DNA from: an uncultured Pelagibacteraceae bacterium
Lineage (GTDB): Bacteria > Pseudomonadota > Alphaproteobacteria > Pelagibacterales > Pelagibacteraceae
Length of the DNA stretch: 64,000 nt
NCBI GenBank assembly: GCA_902582315.1
Contig: CACHRP010000004.1
Location: 62,001-126,000 of the forward strand
Reading direction: 5' to 3'
Shown one piece after another: positions 36,008 to 44,757 of this stretch. Numbering within the stretch: the first letter of the stretch is position 1; every line of letters begins with the position of its first letter. A program made the translations under genes and the position numbers. Below the pieces are notes generated by a model. The model saw nothing but the letters and a program-made list of their open reading frames with translations, had not been told where the DNA came from and ran no database searches.

Positions 36008-37054
36008 TTAATCTATTACCTCGCTTAATTTTTTAAATTCTCCAATTTTAAAAATCAAAGCATCATCTCTTTTAAAACCAAATTTTTCTGCGTTATCTTT
36101 GAATCTTTTTGGAGGTTCCATTATTGGCTCAAGTGACAAAACAAATGTACCCCAATGGGTACCTAAAACTTTTTTACTTTTAAGATCCTGAGCAGCTTGC
36201 AAAGCCTCCTCAGGTGATGTGTGATAAATTGATTTTTCAAACATTGGTCTAAAGTCATATGCACCAATGTTTATCATTGTTAGATCAATCGGCCCATACT
36301 CTTTACCAATTTTTTTGTAAATATTTCCATATCCAGTATCACATGCAAAAAATATTTTTTTTCCAGCGTATTCTATTAAAAAACTACCCCATAAAGTTTT
36401 ATTTGTATCTGTTAAACTTCTTTTTGACCAGTGAACCGCAGGCAAAAATGTAATTTTTAAATCATTAAATTTTACTTCTTGATACCAGTCAAGCTCTTGA
36501 ACATCTTTAAAATGGTGTTTTGTAAAATATTTACCTAATTTGAGTGCAGTAAATACTTTTGTATCCTTGTATGGAAATTTTCTTATAGTTCCCATGTCCT
36601 GATGATCATAATGATTATGAGTCAGTAAAAATAAATCAATTTTTGGTAGCTCATTTAAATTTAATGCTGGCTCAGTATATCTTTTAGGTCCAAAAATTAA
36701 TGGTCCGGCATTTTTAGAAAAAACTGGATCAGTAATTATAGTTGTATTACCTAATTTTATTAAAAAGGTAGCATGTCCTATCCAACCGATATAATCATTA
36801 TTTTGAATACTATTTAATTTTTCTAAGACTAAATTTTTTTTGATTACGTGTTCATCTGGAACAGTCATGTCTAATTTTTTTTTCTCTTTATTAAATGTAC
36901 TATAGGACCATTTTACATTTTCACTTCTAACAGGTGATCCCTCAGGGTTTCTGAATTTTCCGTTATCTAAATGATGATATGGTTTATTTGTCATAGCAAG
37001 ATTTACCGAAGTATATTGAAAAAAAATAAAAATTAAAATTATAAATTTTTTCAT
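36008..37054 (-). CDS. Metallo-beta-lactamase-fold hydrolase (NAPE-PLD/UlaG-like), exported
   Basis: The 348 residues start with a signal peptide (about 1-20) and contain the metal motif H-N-H-Y-D-H at 146-151, W-I-G-H-A-T-F near 91-97, A-V-H-W-S near 207 and F-A-C-D-T-G-Y-G near 237. This pattern matches the N-acylphosphatidylethanolamine phospholipase D / UlaG branch of the superfamily, so a phosphodiester or lactone substrate in the periplasm is likely. It lies two bases downstream of purK and may be in its transcript. Confidence 0.8.
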   Translation of the reverse strand: MKKFIILIFIFFQYTSVNLAMTNKPYHHLDNGKFRNPEGSPVRSENVKWSYSTFNKEKKKLDMTVPDEHVIKKNLVLEKLNSIQNNDYIGWIGHATFLIKLGNTTIITDPVFSKNAGPLIFGPKRYTEPALNLNELPKIDLFLLTHNHYDHQDMGTIRKFPYKDTKVFTALKLGKYFTKHHFKDVQELDWYQEVKFNDLKITFLPAVHWSKRSLTDTNKTLWGSFLIEYAGKKIFFACDTGYGNIYKKIGKEYGPIDLTMINIGAYDFRPMFEKSIYHTSPEEALQAAQDLKSKKVLGTHWGTFVLSLEPIMEPPKRFKDNAEKFGFKRDDALIFKIGEFKKLSEVID

Positions 37055-37056
37055 TA

Positions 37057-38106
37057 TTAAATTTTAATAATTGTGGTGAAATGACCCATTTTTCTTTTAG
37101 GTTTTATTTCTTTTTTTTGGTAATCAAAAAAAAATTCGTTTTCTTTAACTTTTTTGTTTCGATACTCAGTAATATCTTCACCAATTAAGTTTATCATTTT
37201 TGCATTGTAAATTTTTTTTGTTTCTAATTTATCTAGGGCACAGACTGCTCTTATGTGATTTTCAAATTGACTTACATTATGTGAATTTATTGTTAAGTGA
37301 CCAGAGTTATGTACCCTCGGTGCTATTTCATTTACGTAAAGATTGTCGTTTTCGTCTATAAAATACTCTACACATAAAGTACCTACATAATCTAATTCTT
37401 CTGAAATTTTTTTTGCCCATTCAGTGGATAAATTTAAAATATTACTACTTATTTTTGCAGGTATTTCTGAAAATTTAAGTATCTGATCTTTATGTACATT
37501 TTCTATTGGTTCATATATCTCATAATTTTGATTTTTAAATCTTGTAATAATTACTGATATCTCTTTCTTAAGATTTATAATTCTTTCTAAAATATATTGA
37601 CTGCTAAAATCTATTTTTTGTTTATCTATATCATTTTTATTATTTAGTCTAAATTGTCCTTTGCCGTCATAACCAAGAGTGGTAGTTTTCAAAATACCTG
37701 GTAAAAGATTTAAGTTATTATTTAAATCTTTTAAGTTTTTTATGATTACGTAGTCTGTAGTTTTAATACCTAAATTATTTATGAAATTTTTTTCAGAAAA
37801 TCTATTTTGAATAACTTGATTAATATTTGGTTTAGGTAAAACTTGTTTATGTTTATTAATAAACTCAAGGGTATTAAAAGGAATATTTTCAAATTCGTAT
37901 GTTACAACATTTACTTTATTTACAAATTCTGAAATTTTACTCTCATCATTATAATCTCCCAGAATGAAATCATCAGCAAATTTTTGTGCAGGTGCGTTTT
38001 CATCATCACAATAAATGAAAGTTTGTACGTTTAATTTTTTTGCTGCTGTTGCAAGCATACTACCTAATTGACCACCACCTAAAATTCCAAGATTTATCTT
38101 ACTCAT
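37057..38106 (-). CDS. purK: N5-carboxyaminoimidazole ribonucleotide synthase
   Basis: The 349 residues are an ATP-grasp PurK: N-terminal G-I-L-G-G-G-Q-L-G-S-M-L, the ATP-grasp lysine region I-L-K-T-T-T-L-G-Y-D-G-K-G-Q and the C-terminal E-I-A-P-R-V-H-N-S-G-H. It converts aminoimidazole ribonucleotide and bicarbonate to N5-CAIR in purine synthesis. It follows purE by zero bases (purE stop, then purK ATG). Length is normal. Confidence 0.93.
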   Translation of the reverse strand: MSKINLGILGGGQLGSMLATAAKKLNVQTFIYCDDENAPAQKFADDFILGDYNDESKISEFVNKVNVVTYEFENIPFNTLEFINKHKQVLPKPNINQVIQNRFSEKNFINNLGIKTTDYVIIKNLKDLNNNLNLLPGILKTTTLGYDGKGQFRLNNKNDIDKQKIDFSSQYILERIINLKKEISVIITRFKNQNYEIYEPIENVHKDQILKFSEIPAKISSNILNLSTEWAKKISEELDYVGTLCVEYFIDENDNLYVNEIAPRVHNSGHLTINSHNVSQFENHIRAVCALDKLETKKIYNAKMINLIGEDITEYRNKKVKENEFFFDYQKKEIKPKRKMGHFTTIIKI

Positions 38107-38562
38107 TTAATGTGGTTTTTTTTTCACAGATCTAGTCTGTTTAGTACGCCAACTTTCAAGACTTTTTCTAATTTTTGTATCACTAACTGATAATATGGAT
38201 GCTGAGAGTAAAGCAGCATTTATCGCTCCATCAACACCGATTGCAACTGTCCCAACTGGAATTCCTTTTGGCATCTGTGCTATTGAAAGAAGACTGTCCA
38301 AGCCTTTTAATTTTTTACTCTCAATTGGCACTCCTATTACAGGTATTCTAGTTAATGCTGCTATCATTCCAGGAAGGTGTGCAGAGCCACCAGCACCAGC
38401 AATAATTACAGAAATACTATTTTTTTCAGCTTTTTTTGCGAATTCATACATTCTGTTTGGAGTTCTATGAGCTGATACAATCTTAGTTTCAAATTTTATT
38501 TTGAGTATCTTAAGCACTTTGACTGTATATTTCATAGTTGAGTAATCTGATTGGCTACCCAT
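38107..38562 (-). CDS. purE: N5-carboxyaminoimidazole ribonucleotide mutase (N-terminus needs correction)
   Basis: The 151 residues contain M-G-S-Q-S-D, the S-A-H-R-T-P motif and [11 protein letters not shown], so this is PurE. The first in-frame ATG at 38562 lies inside the first beta-strand: the preceding in-frame codons encode H-K-V-A-I-V, which belongs to the fold. No in-frame ATG, GTG or TTG exists before the upstream stop. An ATG at 38597-38599 would give [12 protein letters not shown] if the A9 tract between them had eight bases. The real gene probably spans 38107-38599 with a homopolymer indel or slippage. Confidence 0.9.
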   Translation of the reverse strand: MGSQSDYSTMKYTVKVLKILKIKFETKIVSAHRTPNRMYEFAKKAEKNSISVIIAGAGGSAHLPGMIAALTRIPVIGVPIESKKLKGLDSLLSIAQMPKGIPVGTVAIGVDGAINAALLSASILSVSDTKIRKSLESWRTKQTRSVKKKPH

Positions 38563-38581
38563 TACAATTGCTACTTTATGA

Positions 38582-38590
38582 TTTTTTTTT
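38582..38590 (-). other. A9 homopolymer separating a likely purE start codon from its frame
   Basis: Nine T residues on the plus strand (A9 in the purE sense) lie between the candidate ATG at 38597-38599 and the conserved N-terminal strand of PurE. With eight A residues the two are in frame; with nine the frame stops after nine codons. Confidence 0.7.
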
Positions 38591-38646
38591 ATTTTGCATT
38601 TATATATTTAATATCAAAAAAGCTAACACTAATATATATTTATTAT

Positions 38647-39615
38647 ATGAATTATAAAATCGATAATCTTCAATATTGTAAGTGGTCTCGAGAAGTATTT
38701 GAAATAAACCGCCAAGCAGGTTTAGATGCTGTACATGTCACAGTTGTTTACCACGAGGATTATGATGAATTCCGTGAAAGGTTAAAAGAATGGGATGAAC
38801 ATTTTAAAAATAATTCTGATTTAATTTTTCTAGGTAAAAATTTTAATGATATTGAGAAAGCTAAAAAAGAAAAAAAAACAGCAATTTTTTTTGGTTTTCA
38901 AAATTGCTCTCCTATTGAGGATGATATCGGTTTAATAGGAAAAGTTCACGAGCATGGATGTAGGTTTATGCAATTAACATACAATAATCAATCTCTACTA
39001 GCTACTGGATGTTATGAAAAAAATGACAGTGGTGTCACTAATTTTGGACGAGAAGCAATAAAAGAAATGAACAAGATTGGCGTAGTAGTTGACATGTCAC
39101 ATTCAGCAGAAAAAAGTACTTTTGACGCAATAGATATTAGTGAAAAGCCAATAGCTATCACTCATGCAAATCCTAGTTTTTGGCACAGTGCAAAAAGAAA
39201 TAAATCTAAAGACCTATTAAAAACTCTAGCTGACAGCAAAGGAATGTTAGGACTATCATTATATCCCCACCATTTAAAAAATGGTACTAATTGCACATTA
39301 GAAAGTTTTTGTGAAATGACAGCTCAAACTGTAGAAATAATGGGTATAAATAACGTTGGAATAGGTTCTGATCTATGCCTGTTCCAGCCAGATACTGTTG
39401 TAGAGTGGATGAGAAACGGAACATGGGCTAAACAAAAAAATTTTGGTGAAGGAAGCAAATCAAAACCTGGCTTTCCTAAACAACCAAATTGGTTTGAAGA
39501 TGCACGAGGTTTTAAAAACTTAGAAACTGGTCTTAAAAAAATTGGTTTTAGCGAAGAAGAAACAAATAAAATTTTGGGTAATAATTGGTTTAATTTTTAT
39601 AAAGGTATAAATTAA
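38647..39615 (+). CDS. Membrane dipeptidase (peptidase M19) homologue with altered metal motif
   Basis: The ATG at 38647 gives 322 residues that start like family members; the open frame upstream overlaps purE and is not used. Renal-dipeptidase features include V-V-D-M-S-H-S, I-T-H-A-N-P-S and G-I-G-S-D-L. The usual N-terminal H-x-D metal pair is changed: only V-H-V-T remains near residue 22. A homologue of this kind lies beside the dimethylglycine genes of Pseudomonas aeruginosa. Here it heads a cassette of four genes overlapping by one to eight bases. The substrate is unknown and need not be a dipeptide. Confidence 0.78.
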   Translation: MNYKIDNLQYCKWSREVFEINRQAGLDAVHVTVVYHEDYDEFRERLKEWDEHFKNNSDLIFLGKNFNDIEKAKKEKKTAIFFGFQNCSPIEDDIGLIGKVHEHGCRFMQLTYNNQSLLATGCYEKNDSGVTNFGREAIKEMNKIGVVVDMSHSAEKSTFDAIDISEKPIAITHANPSFWHSAKRNKSKDLLKTLADSKGMLGLSLYPHHLKNGTNCTLESFCEMTAQTVEIMGINNVGIGSDLCLFQPDTVVEWMRNGTWAKQKNFGEGSKSKPGFPKQPNWFEDARGFKNLETGLKKIGFSEEETNKILGNNWFNFYKGIN

Positions 39616-41276
39616 TGGAAATAAAATTAAGAGATCCAAAAGAAGTAATGAAATTATCAAGACTCGGATCTTTTCATCAATCGAAACTTTCTTTTTTGAG
39701 ATCTTTCTTGCAGGAATTTAAAAATTGGGAATACAAAAGAGATTTATTAGATTTGGATGAAAATGGTTTTGGAGTTGTTATTTATTCTTTTAAAAAAAAA
39801 AATAGAATTTATTCTTTGATTTGTTTTGCTAATAAAATAAGCGACCAAGAAAGATCAGATAGAGTGATTGCTACAAAATGGGACGCAGCTTTTACACTAT
39901 TTGATGGTGTTCCAAAAAAACAAGATATCGAAAGATTAAAACAAAATGTTCCAAAACAAGAGGTTGGTAGAATGTCATTTAAAGAACTTACATTATCTCG
40001 TGCAAACAAATCAGTGAGAATTTTTGATTATGTCGTTGAGTGTCTCTCAAAAGGAAAACAACCAGATAAGGACAAATTAGCAAAAGTTGGTTACCTTTAC
40101 AGAACCACAGCAGTCTACGGCTCAGGAAAATTTGGGCTGGCTGATAGATTTAGAATTAAAAATAGAGAAGAAATATATGGACCATTTAGATTAGAAATGA
40201 TGTTGGTATATCTTGTAAGACAATTTACTTTTGATCAAGTTAACCACATTGCAAAGAGTAAAAATCCAAAAAAATCGGTCACTTTAGATCCAGATATTTC
40301 TAGAAATCTAGGAATTGGGAACTCTACTGGTCTAGGGATGGCTCCATTTATTGTAAATCATCCTTTGTTATTAAATAATTGGATTATGGCAAGAGAAACT
40401 GCATTAAAACAAATTAGAGAAATAAAAGAGGTAAAAAAAAAAGATGTTGATCTAATAATTAATTGCCTTCAAAATTCTAAAAAAAATATTGAAAATTGGA
40501 ATACTGAAAGTGAATTCCAATTATTAAAAATCAATAATTTAAAGAAAGATTTAGATTTATTGTTACAATATTTTTTAACTAAATTTGATTTCGAAAGAGA
40601 ATTTTCTTATAACGATTTGTATATTTGGGCAAAAAACAATCTAGGAGAAGAGTGTTTAGAATTTATGGTCTCAGTGATAATGGAGCCATATGAAAAAATT
40701 ACAAATCCCTTAATAAGAACTATGAGTGCTGATGAAGAGAAGTTCTTTACAATACCAATAGAGAAAACGATTTTAGATTTAAGAAAAGTTTTAGAATTAA
40801 AATACTCAGATATTCTTAAAATAGATTTTAAAAAAAAAGAAAATAATCAAAATTTTTGGTTTATTTCAAAAAACAAGGAAGAACCCAGGCTTGCCAACAG
40901 ATTTCAAGATGAAGGTTCGGATTTAGAGCAACCATTAGCGATAGCAAGAGATATTTGTAAATTGTATGAAAGAATTTCAAATGAAAAAAATAGTTTAAAA
41001 ATAGGAACTTTCTTAATGAATAATAACGACCTTAGACATGTCGTAAGAAGGGCTTTCATAACAGAAAAATTTCCGTATGCTGAAATTCAAGATAATACAA
41101 TAGGCTCAAAATTAATGCCAATTGATATGCTAAGATTGAAACTATCTTTTTTTGGTGCTCTAAAATTTGATCCTCGTTCAGATAAATGGTTAAGGATATG
41201 CATGTTTCAAGGAGCTCCGTTACCAAATGAGCTTACAAAATCAGACGACCATTGGGTTTATAATTCAATAAATTAA
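39615..41276 (+). CDS. 553-residue conserved-looking protein of unknown function
   Basis: No signal peptide or membrane helix is seen. The sequence mixes charged helical stretches (about 290-350) with well-formed blocks such as N-S-T-G-L-G-M-A-P-F-I-V-N-H-P (near 236), D-E-G-S-D-L-E-Q-P-L-A-I-A-R-D (near 440) and N-N-D-L-R-H-V-V-R-R-A-F. I do not recognise the family. It shares one base with the genes on both sides, so it is translated with the M19 homologue and the DUF3726-like protein and probably works with them. Confidence 0.7.
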   Translation: MEIKLRDPKEVMKLSRLGSFHQSKLSFLRSFLQEFKNWEYKRDLLDLDENGFGVVIYSFKKKNRIYSLICFANKISDQERSDRVIATKWDAAFTLFDGVPKKQDIERLKQNVPKQEVGRMSFKELTLSRANKSVRIFDYVVECLSKGKQPDKDKLAKVGYLYRTTAVYGSGKFGLADRFRIKNREEIYGPFRLEMMLVYLVRQFTFDQVNHIAKSKNPKKSVTLDPDISRNLGIGNSTGLGMAPFIVNHPLLLNNWIMARETALKQIREIKEVKKKDVDLIINCLQNSKKNIENWNTESEFQLLKINNLKKDLDLLLQYFLTKFDFEREFSYNDLYIWAKNNLGEECLEFMVSVIMEPYEKITNPLIRTMSADEEKFFTIPIEKTILDLRKVLELKYSDILKIDFKKKENNQNFWFISKNKEEPRLANRFQDEGSDLEQPLAIARDICKLYERISNEKNSLKIGTFLMNNNDLRHVVRRAFITEKFPYAEIQDNTIGSKLMPIDMLRLKLSFFGALKFDPRSDKWLRICMFQGAPLPNELTKSDDHWVYNSIN

Positions 41277-41884
41277 TGAAAAGCTTTAGTGAAATAGACA
41301 CCACTGTTAAAAGAGCTTCAAAAAGCATTGGATTTGAGTGGGGTATAGCAGAAGAATTAGGAAAAAATATTCGATTACTAGAAATGTTTGGATTGGCAGG
41401 TTTAAAAAATCTAAATTCATATTTTAAAATTTATAATCAAAAACAGTTTCAAAAAATAAGTTTAATATCTAAAATAAATACGTCTAGTATTGCTTATTGC
41501 CCAATCATATCAGGTACAAATTTCCTAGACCAGGTAATAAATCTAGAGACGTTGGATGAGATAAATTTTGAAAATATGGCATACCCTTTATTATTTTTAC
41601 CTTTTGTCAGTAGATCAACAGAGATTATTGGTAAACGTATTTTTTTAAATATTGATGAAAAAGAATTTTTATTAAATTTTAACCAATCTATTTATTCTAA
41701 TTATTTGAGTGGTGATATAATCGATTTTGCAAAAAAAATTAAAATAAAATTTATAGAAAACAAAAACACATTTGAGGAAAATGAATGGCAAGAACTTTAT
41801 AAATTATCAGAGGGAACCTTTGTAGAAGAGACAGAACAATTGAAAAATTCAGCTGCTGGAGCAGGGCTTACAGATAATGACTAA
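41276..41884 (+). CDS. DUF3726-like protein
   Basis: The 202 residues start with a segment (E-I-D-T-T-V-K-R-A-S, then G-F-E-W-G-I-A-E-E-L-G-K) that matches my recollection of DUF3726 proteins, where a W-G-x-A-E-E-A motif is conserved. The remainder is mixed alpha/beta without membrane helices, ending in a small A/G-rich tail. Function is not known for the family. Overlap by one base with the 553-residue gene and eight bases with the zinc-ribbon gene marks it as part of a fixed cassette. Confidence 0.6.
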   Translation: MKSFSEIDTTVKRASKSIGFEWGIAEELGKNIRLLEMFGLAGLKNLNSYFKIYNQKQFQKISLISKINTSSIAYCPIISGTNFLDQVINLETLDEINFENMAYPLLFLPFVSRSTEIIGKRIFLNIDEKEFLLNFNQSIYSNYLSGDIIDFAKKIKIKFIENKNTFEENEWQELYKLSEGTFVEETEQLKNSAAGAGLTDND

Positions 41885-42032
41885 AGAGGAGAAAAAATTA
41901 AATTTCAAAGAAATTGATAATAAATGTGAAGAATGTGGAAAAAAAGATGAAAGTGTAAGAGAAAATTTAATTTTATCTGGCTTTAAAATTTGCCAATCTT
42001 GCAGGGTTTCAAAAACAGTATTTCCAGTTTAG
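41877..42032 (+). CDS. 51-residue zinc-ribbon protein
   Basis: The ATG at 41877 overlaps the DUF3726-like stop by eight bases, and the frame runs 51 codons to TAG at 42030-42032. Two C-x-x-C pairs (C17/C20 and C39/C42) separated by 18 residues form a typical zinc ribbon; the rest is charged. Short length and coupling explain why it is easily missed. It may be a small subunit or chaperone of the cassette. Its end overlaps the convergent YIP1-family gene by four bases. Confidence 0.7.
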   Translation: MTKEEKKLNFKEIDNKCEECGKKDESVRENLILSGFKICQSCRVSKTVFPV

Positions 42033-42574
42033 CTAATTGTACTTATTGGCAATGCATTCATTCTACTAATCACAAAAGATACTGATAAAAATGCAATTAG
42101 CAAGAAAGCTAAAAAAATTATACCAAAAGATTTAAGATTAGACTTTAGGCCCAAAACATGTTTCGTTGATATGATGAGAGACGCAAAAATCCAAAATTGA
42201 GTTAAAAATATCACAGGTAGAACTAAATCTGGTGTTACTGCAAAAAATCTAATTAACCCGGGTGCATGAGCATAACCAACGCCAATTAAAACTTTTTTAA
42301 ATGGTATTTTACTATTTTTATCTGGAAATAGTTTAACTCCAATTACAAAAATTAATATTGACCATATAAACCATGTCAAAATTGCAGTTAACCCCGATAA
42401 TCCTATTGATGTTTTAATAATACTGTTGGCAGCAATTGCTCCAGCAACTCCCTCTAGGATCATTATAAGGCCAGCAAAGTATATAGCAGCCTCCCCAAAA
42501 TATTTATTATCAGAATAAAGAGATCTATCTAACTTCAGTGATTTAAAAACAATATCTAAAAATACAGCAAACAT
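42029..42574 (-). CDS. YIP1-family membrane protein
   Basis: The 181 residues contain about five hydrophobic helices and the pattern of the bacterial Yip1/YIPF family (an N-terminal short amphipathic part, then V-G-Y-A-H-A-P-G-L-I-R between helices). Function in bacteria is unclear. It lies downstream of the GcvT-like gene behind a strong hairpin, so its expression is probably lower than that operon's. Confidence 0.7.
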   Translation of the reverse strand: MFAVFLDIVFKSLKLDRSLYSDNKYFGEAAIYFAGLIMILEGVAGAIAANSIIKTSIGLSGLTAILTWFIWSILIFVIGVKLFPDKNSKIPFKKVLIGVGYAHAPGLIRFFAVTPDLVLPVIFLTQFWIFASLIISTKHVLGLKSNLKSFGIIFLAFLLIAFLSVSFVISRMNALPISTIS

Positions 42575-42583
42575 AATTTAAAT

Positions 42584-42607
42584 GAGGAGCGAATTACTTC
42601 GCTCCTC
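42584..42607 (-). terminator. Hairpin terminator after the DmdA-like gene
   Basis: A perfect 10-bp stem (GAGGAGCGAA at 42584-42593 with TTCGCTCCTC at 42598-42607) closes a TTAC loop, 10 bases after the stop of the DmdA-like gene. The T-run on the minus strand is short (ATTTAAATT), so termination may be partial and the stem may mainly protect the transcript end. Confidence 0.65.
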
Positions 42608-42617
42608 GAATATTGAA

Positions 42618-43973
42618 TTAACCTTTTACCACTTCTCTTGTATTTGCGTGGTATGACTCAGTAAATGGAATATCAACTACTACAGCATCAACAGGTTTAC
42701 CAGGTTTTGTAGAATATTTTCTTGGTAAATGAACCTTATATTTAGTTCCAACTTTACCTTTTGGAAAACCATTAGGGTTTTTTGTACCATCGTATGGGAC
42801 ATATCCCATTGCGATATTCATTCCCTTTTCCGGATGATACCAAGGCGAAGTAATAAATCCTACAGGTTTACCGCCACTTGGTTTTGAAATTAACCAAAAG
42901 TCTGGAGCATATTCTGTTATTGGTTTTCCGCCCATTTCCATTCCAACTAATTGAAGTTTGTAAGGTTTTTTTCCTGCTTTTAATTGTTTTTTCATTTTTT
43001 CCAAAGCAGCCTTGCCAACATAATTAGCTTTTTTCTTCCATTCACCTTTTCCTGATAATGATACTTGGTAACCAAGATTACATTGAAACGGATTGTGTTC
43101 GTGATCTAAGTCTTGACCCCAAGATAAAATCCCAGCCTGTATTCTTCTGTGGTGAGCAGGAGCAATAACTCTTAATTTATGTTTTTTTCCTGCTTTCAAA
43201 ACTGCATTCCACATATCATCTGCATATTTTGTAGCATTCTTTAAATAAATTTCATATCCAGCCTCACCTGAAAAACCAGATTGTGAAATAACACAATCTC
43301 TTCCACCAACCTTAGCTTTTGCTAAGCCATAGTACGGCATATTATCTAAATCAACTTGTTTACCGATTAAATCTTTCATTAATGCTTTAGATTTTGGACC
43401 TTGTATTTGTACAGGACACGCATCTATTTCATCAATTTCACATTTAAATTTTTTATTTGCATTTACCCCTTGCAAGTAAAGTCCAATATCACTGTCTGAT
43501 AAACTAAACCAAAATTCATCTTTAGCTACTCTTAATAATATTGGATCATTTAAAACACCACCTTTATAGTTACAAAGAATAACGTATCTTGCTCTCATTG
43601 GTGATATTTTTGTTGCATCTCTAGTAATTACATAATTAACAAATTTTTCAGCCTCTTTGCCTTTAACTCTAATTTGTCTTTCAACTGCAACATTCCACAT
43701 CGTTACATCATTTTTAATTGATTTATATTCAACCATCGCACCATTTTTGCCTTTAACATAACCTCTTGGATGGTAAATACGATTGTATACAGTTGCTCTC
43801 CAACATCCTGCTCTCATTGATAAATGCCAATAAGGTGATTTTCTTACCCTTGTTGAAATTAACAATTCAACTTTTGTTGGTCCACTTTGTCTTAAATTAT
43901 AAGGCACATGTCTGTCTGATTGGTTCACAGACGTTGCATGTTTCATTTTTGAATAATCAAACTCTTTAGACAT
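42618..43973 (-). CDS. DmdA-related GcvT-fold methyltransferase/demethylase
   Basis: The start is placed at ATG 43973 because AAGGAG lies seven bases before it; an ATG six bases upstream is too close to that site. The 451 residues have the aminomethyltransferase fold with DmdA-like blocks: V-T-M-W-N-V-A-V-E-R-Q, V-I-T-R-D-A-T-K, N-D-P-I-L-L-R-V, I-Q-G-P-K-S-K-A-L-M and S-G-E-A-G-Y-E-I. It is longer than the 369-residue SAR11 DMSP demethylase and clearly separate from it. It probably moves a methyl or C1 group from an unknown substrate to THF. It overlaps the MetF-like gene by eight bases. Confidence 0.8.
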   Translation of the reverse strand: MSKEFDYSKMKHATSVNQSDRHVPYNLRQSGPTKVELLISTRVRKSPYWHLSMRAGCWRATVYNRIYHPRGYVKGKNGAMVEYKSIKNDVTMWNVAVERQIRVKGKEAEKFVNYVITRDATKISPMRARYVILCNYKGGVLNDPILLRVAKDEFWFSLSDSDIGLYLQGVNANKKFKCEIDEIDACPVQIQGPKSKALMKDLIGKQVDLDNMPYYGLAKAKVGGRDCVISQSGFSGEAGYEIYLKNATKYADDMWNAVLKAGKKHKLRVIAPAHHRRIQAGILSWGQDLDHEHNPFQCNLGYQVSLSGKGEWKKKANYVGKAALEKMKKQLKAGKKPYKLQLVGMEMGGKPITEYAPDFWLISKPSGGKPVGFITSPWYHPEKGMNIAMGYVPYDGTKNPNGFPKGKVGTKYKVHLPRKYSTKPGKPVDAVVVDIPFTESYHANTREVVKG

Positions 43974-44694
43974 ATTCATTCTCCTTCAACCACTTGTTAG
44001 TTTCCTTCAAGCCGCCGAATGTATAAATGTGAAAAAAATCGGTATGCATTTTTAATTTCCCAATTAATTCATTAGGGTCTTTAGGTTTCATCAAATCTAA
44101 TGCCTTACTAAAATTAGATTTTAGAAAGTTAATGGAATTTTTTGCACCTACAATATTAGCAAATTTAATTAGGCTAGTGATTTTAAGTGGTCCAGTAATT
44201 CCAACATGAACTGGTACTGACTGCTTGGATATAAAGTCAATTATAGGCTGAGGATCTAGCAACCATTGGGTGACTATATAATCAGCGTAAGGCTTTTTAT
44301 CTTCCATTGCTTTTTCCAATTTAGAATCCGATATATCAGGACTCCCCTCTGGATGTCCAGCAATTCCTATCTTCATTTGTTCAAAATAACCTGTCTCCAA
44401 AAGTTGTATTGAGCTATCGAACTTACCAACAGGTTCTCTACTTCCTCCAATAATTAGAGCTTGTTTCACACCCCCGTCTTTACATATAGAAATATAATCT
44501 TTTAGTTGTGTTTCGCTTTCAATAGATCGTGCCGGGAAATGTGGAATTGGATTAAAACCATTTTGAACTAATTTAACAGCTTGTTCCGCAGTCTCTTTAT
44601 AATCACCTCCTGGAAGCATTGTGATATAAACATCCTTAAGGGTAGGAAGAGTGGAAAGGTCTGTTTTTGGTCCAATTTCTAAAGAAAAGTTCAT
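43966..44694 (-). CDS. MetF-like methylenetetrahydrofolate reductase family protein
   Basis: The 242 residues form a short TIM-barrel MTHFR-like protein: S-L-E-I-G-P-K at the N-terminus in place of F-E-F-F-P-P-K, then H-F-P-A-R-S, I-G-I-A-G-H-P-E-G-S-P and Y-I-V-T-Q-W-L-L-D-P, which are folate- and flavin-binding blocks of MetF. It would handle the methyl-THF made by the partner GcvT-fold protein, oxidising it to methylene-THF. At 242 residues it is shorter than the roughly 290 of MetF. It is probably expressed with the permease gene upstream (63-base gap). Confidence 0.78.
   Translation of the reverse strand: MNFSLEIGPKTDLSTLPTLKDVYITMLPGGDYKETAEQAVKLVQNGFNPIPHFPARSIESETQLKDYISICKDGGVKQALIIGGSREPVGKFDSSIQLLETGYFEQMKIGIAGHPEGSPDISDSKLEKAMEDKKPYADYIVTQWLLDPQPIIDFISKQSVPVHVGITGPLKITSLIKFANIVGAKNSINFLKSNFSKALDLMKPKDPNELIGKLKMHTDFFHIYTFGGLKETNKWLKENEYV
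43981..43986 (-). promoter_or_regulatory. Ribosome-binding site deciding the DmdA-like start
   Basis: AAGGAG on the minus strand ends seven bases before ATG 43973 but only one base before ATG 43979, so the downstream ATG is preferred. Confidence 0.7.
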
Positions 44695-44757
44695 TGGAAG
44701 ATATTTATTTATTTTGAAAAAACTGTCTATAAAAATTTGAGATCAAATTGAAACAGG

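Noticed and set aside
38551..38646. N-terminal extension of the M19 homologue
   Set aside because: The extra codons overlap purE, are of low complexity and have no ribosome-binding site; the ATG at 38647 begins the family-like sequence.
42618..43973. Calling the GcvT-fold gene dmdA outright
   Set aside because: It shares blocks with DmdA but is about 80 residues longer and has a different N-terminus and partner genes, so the substrate is left open.
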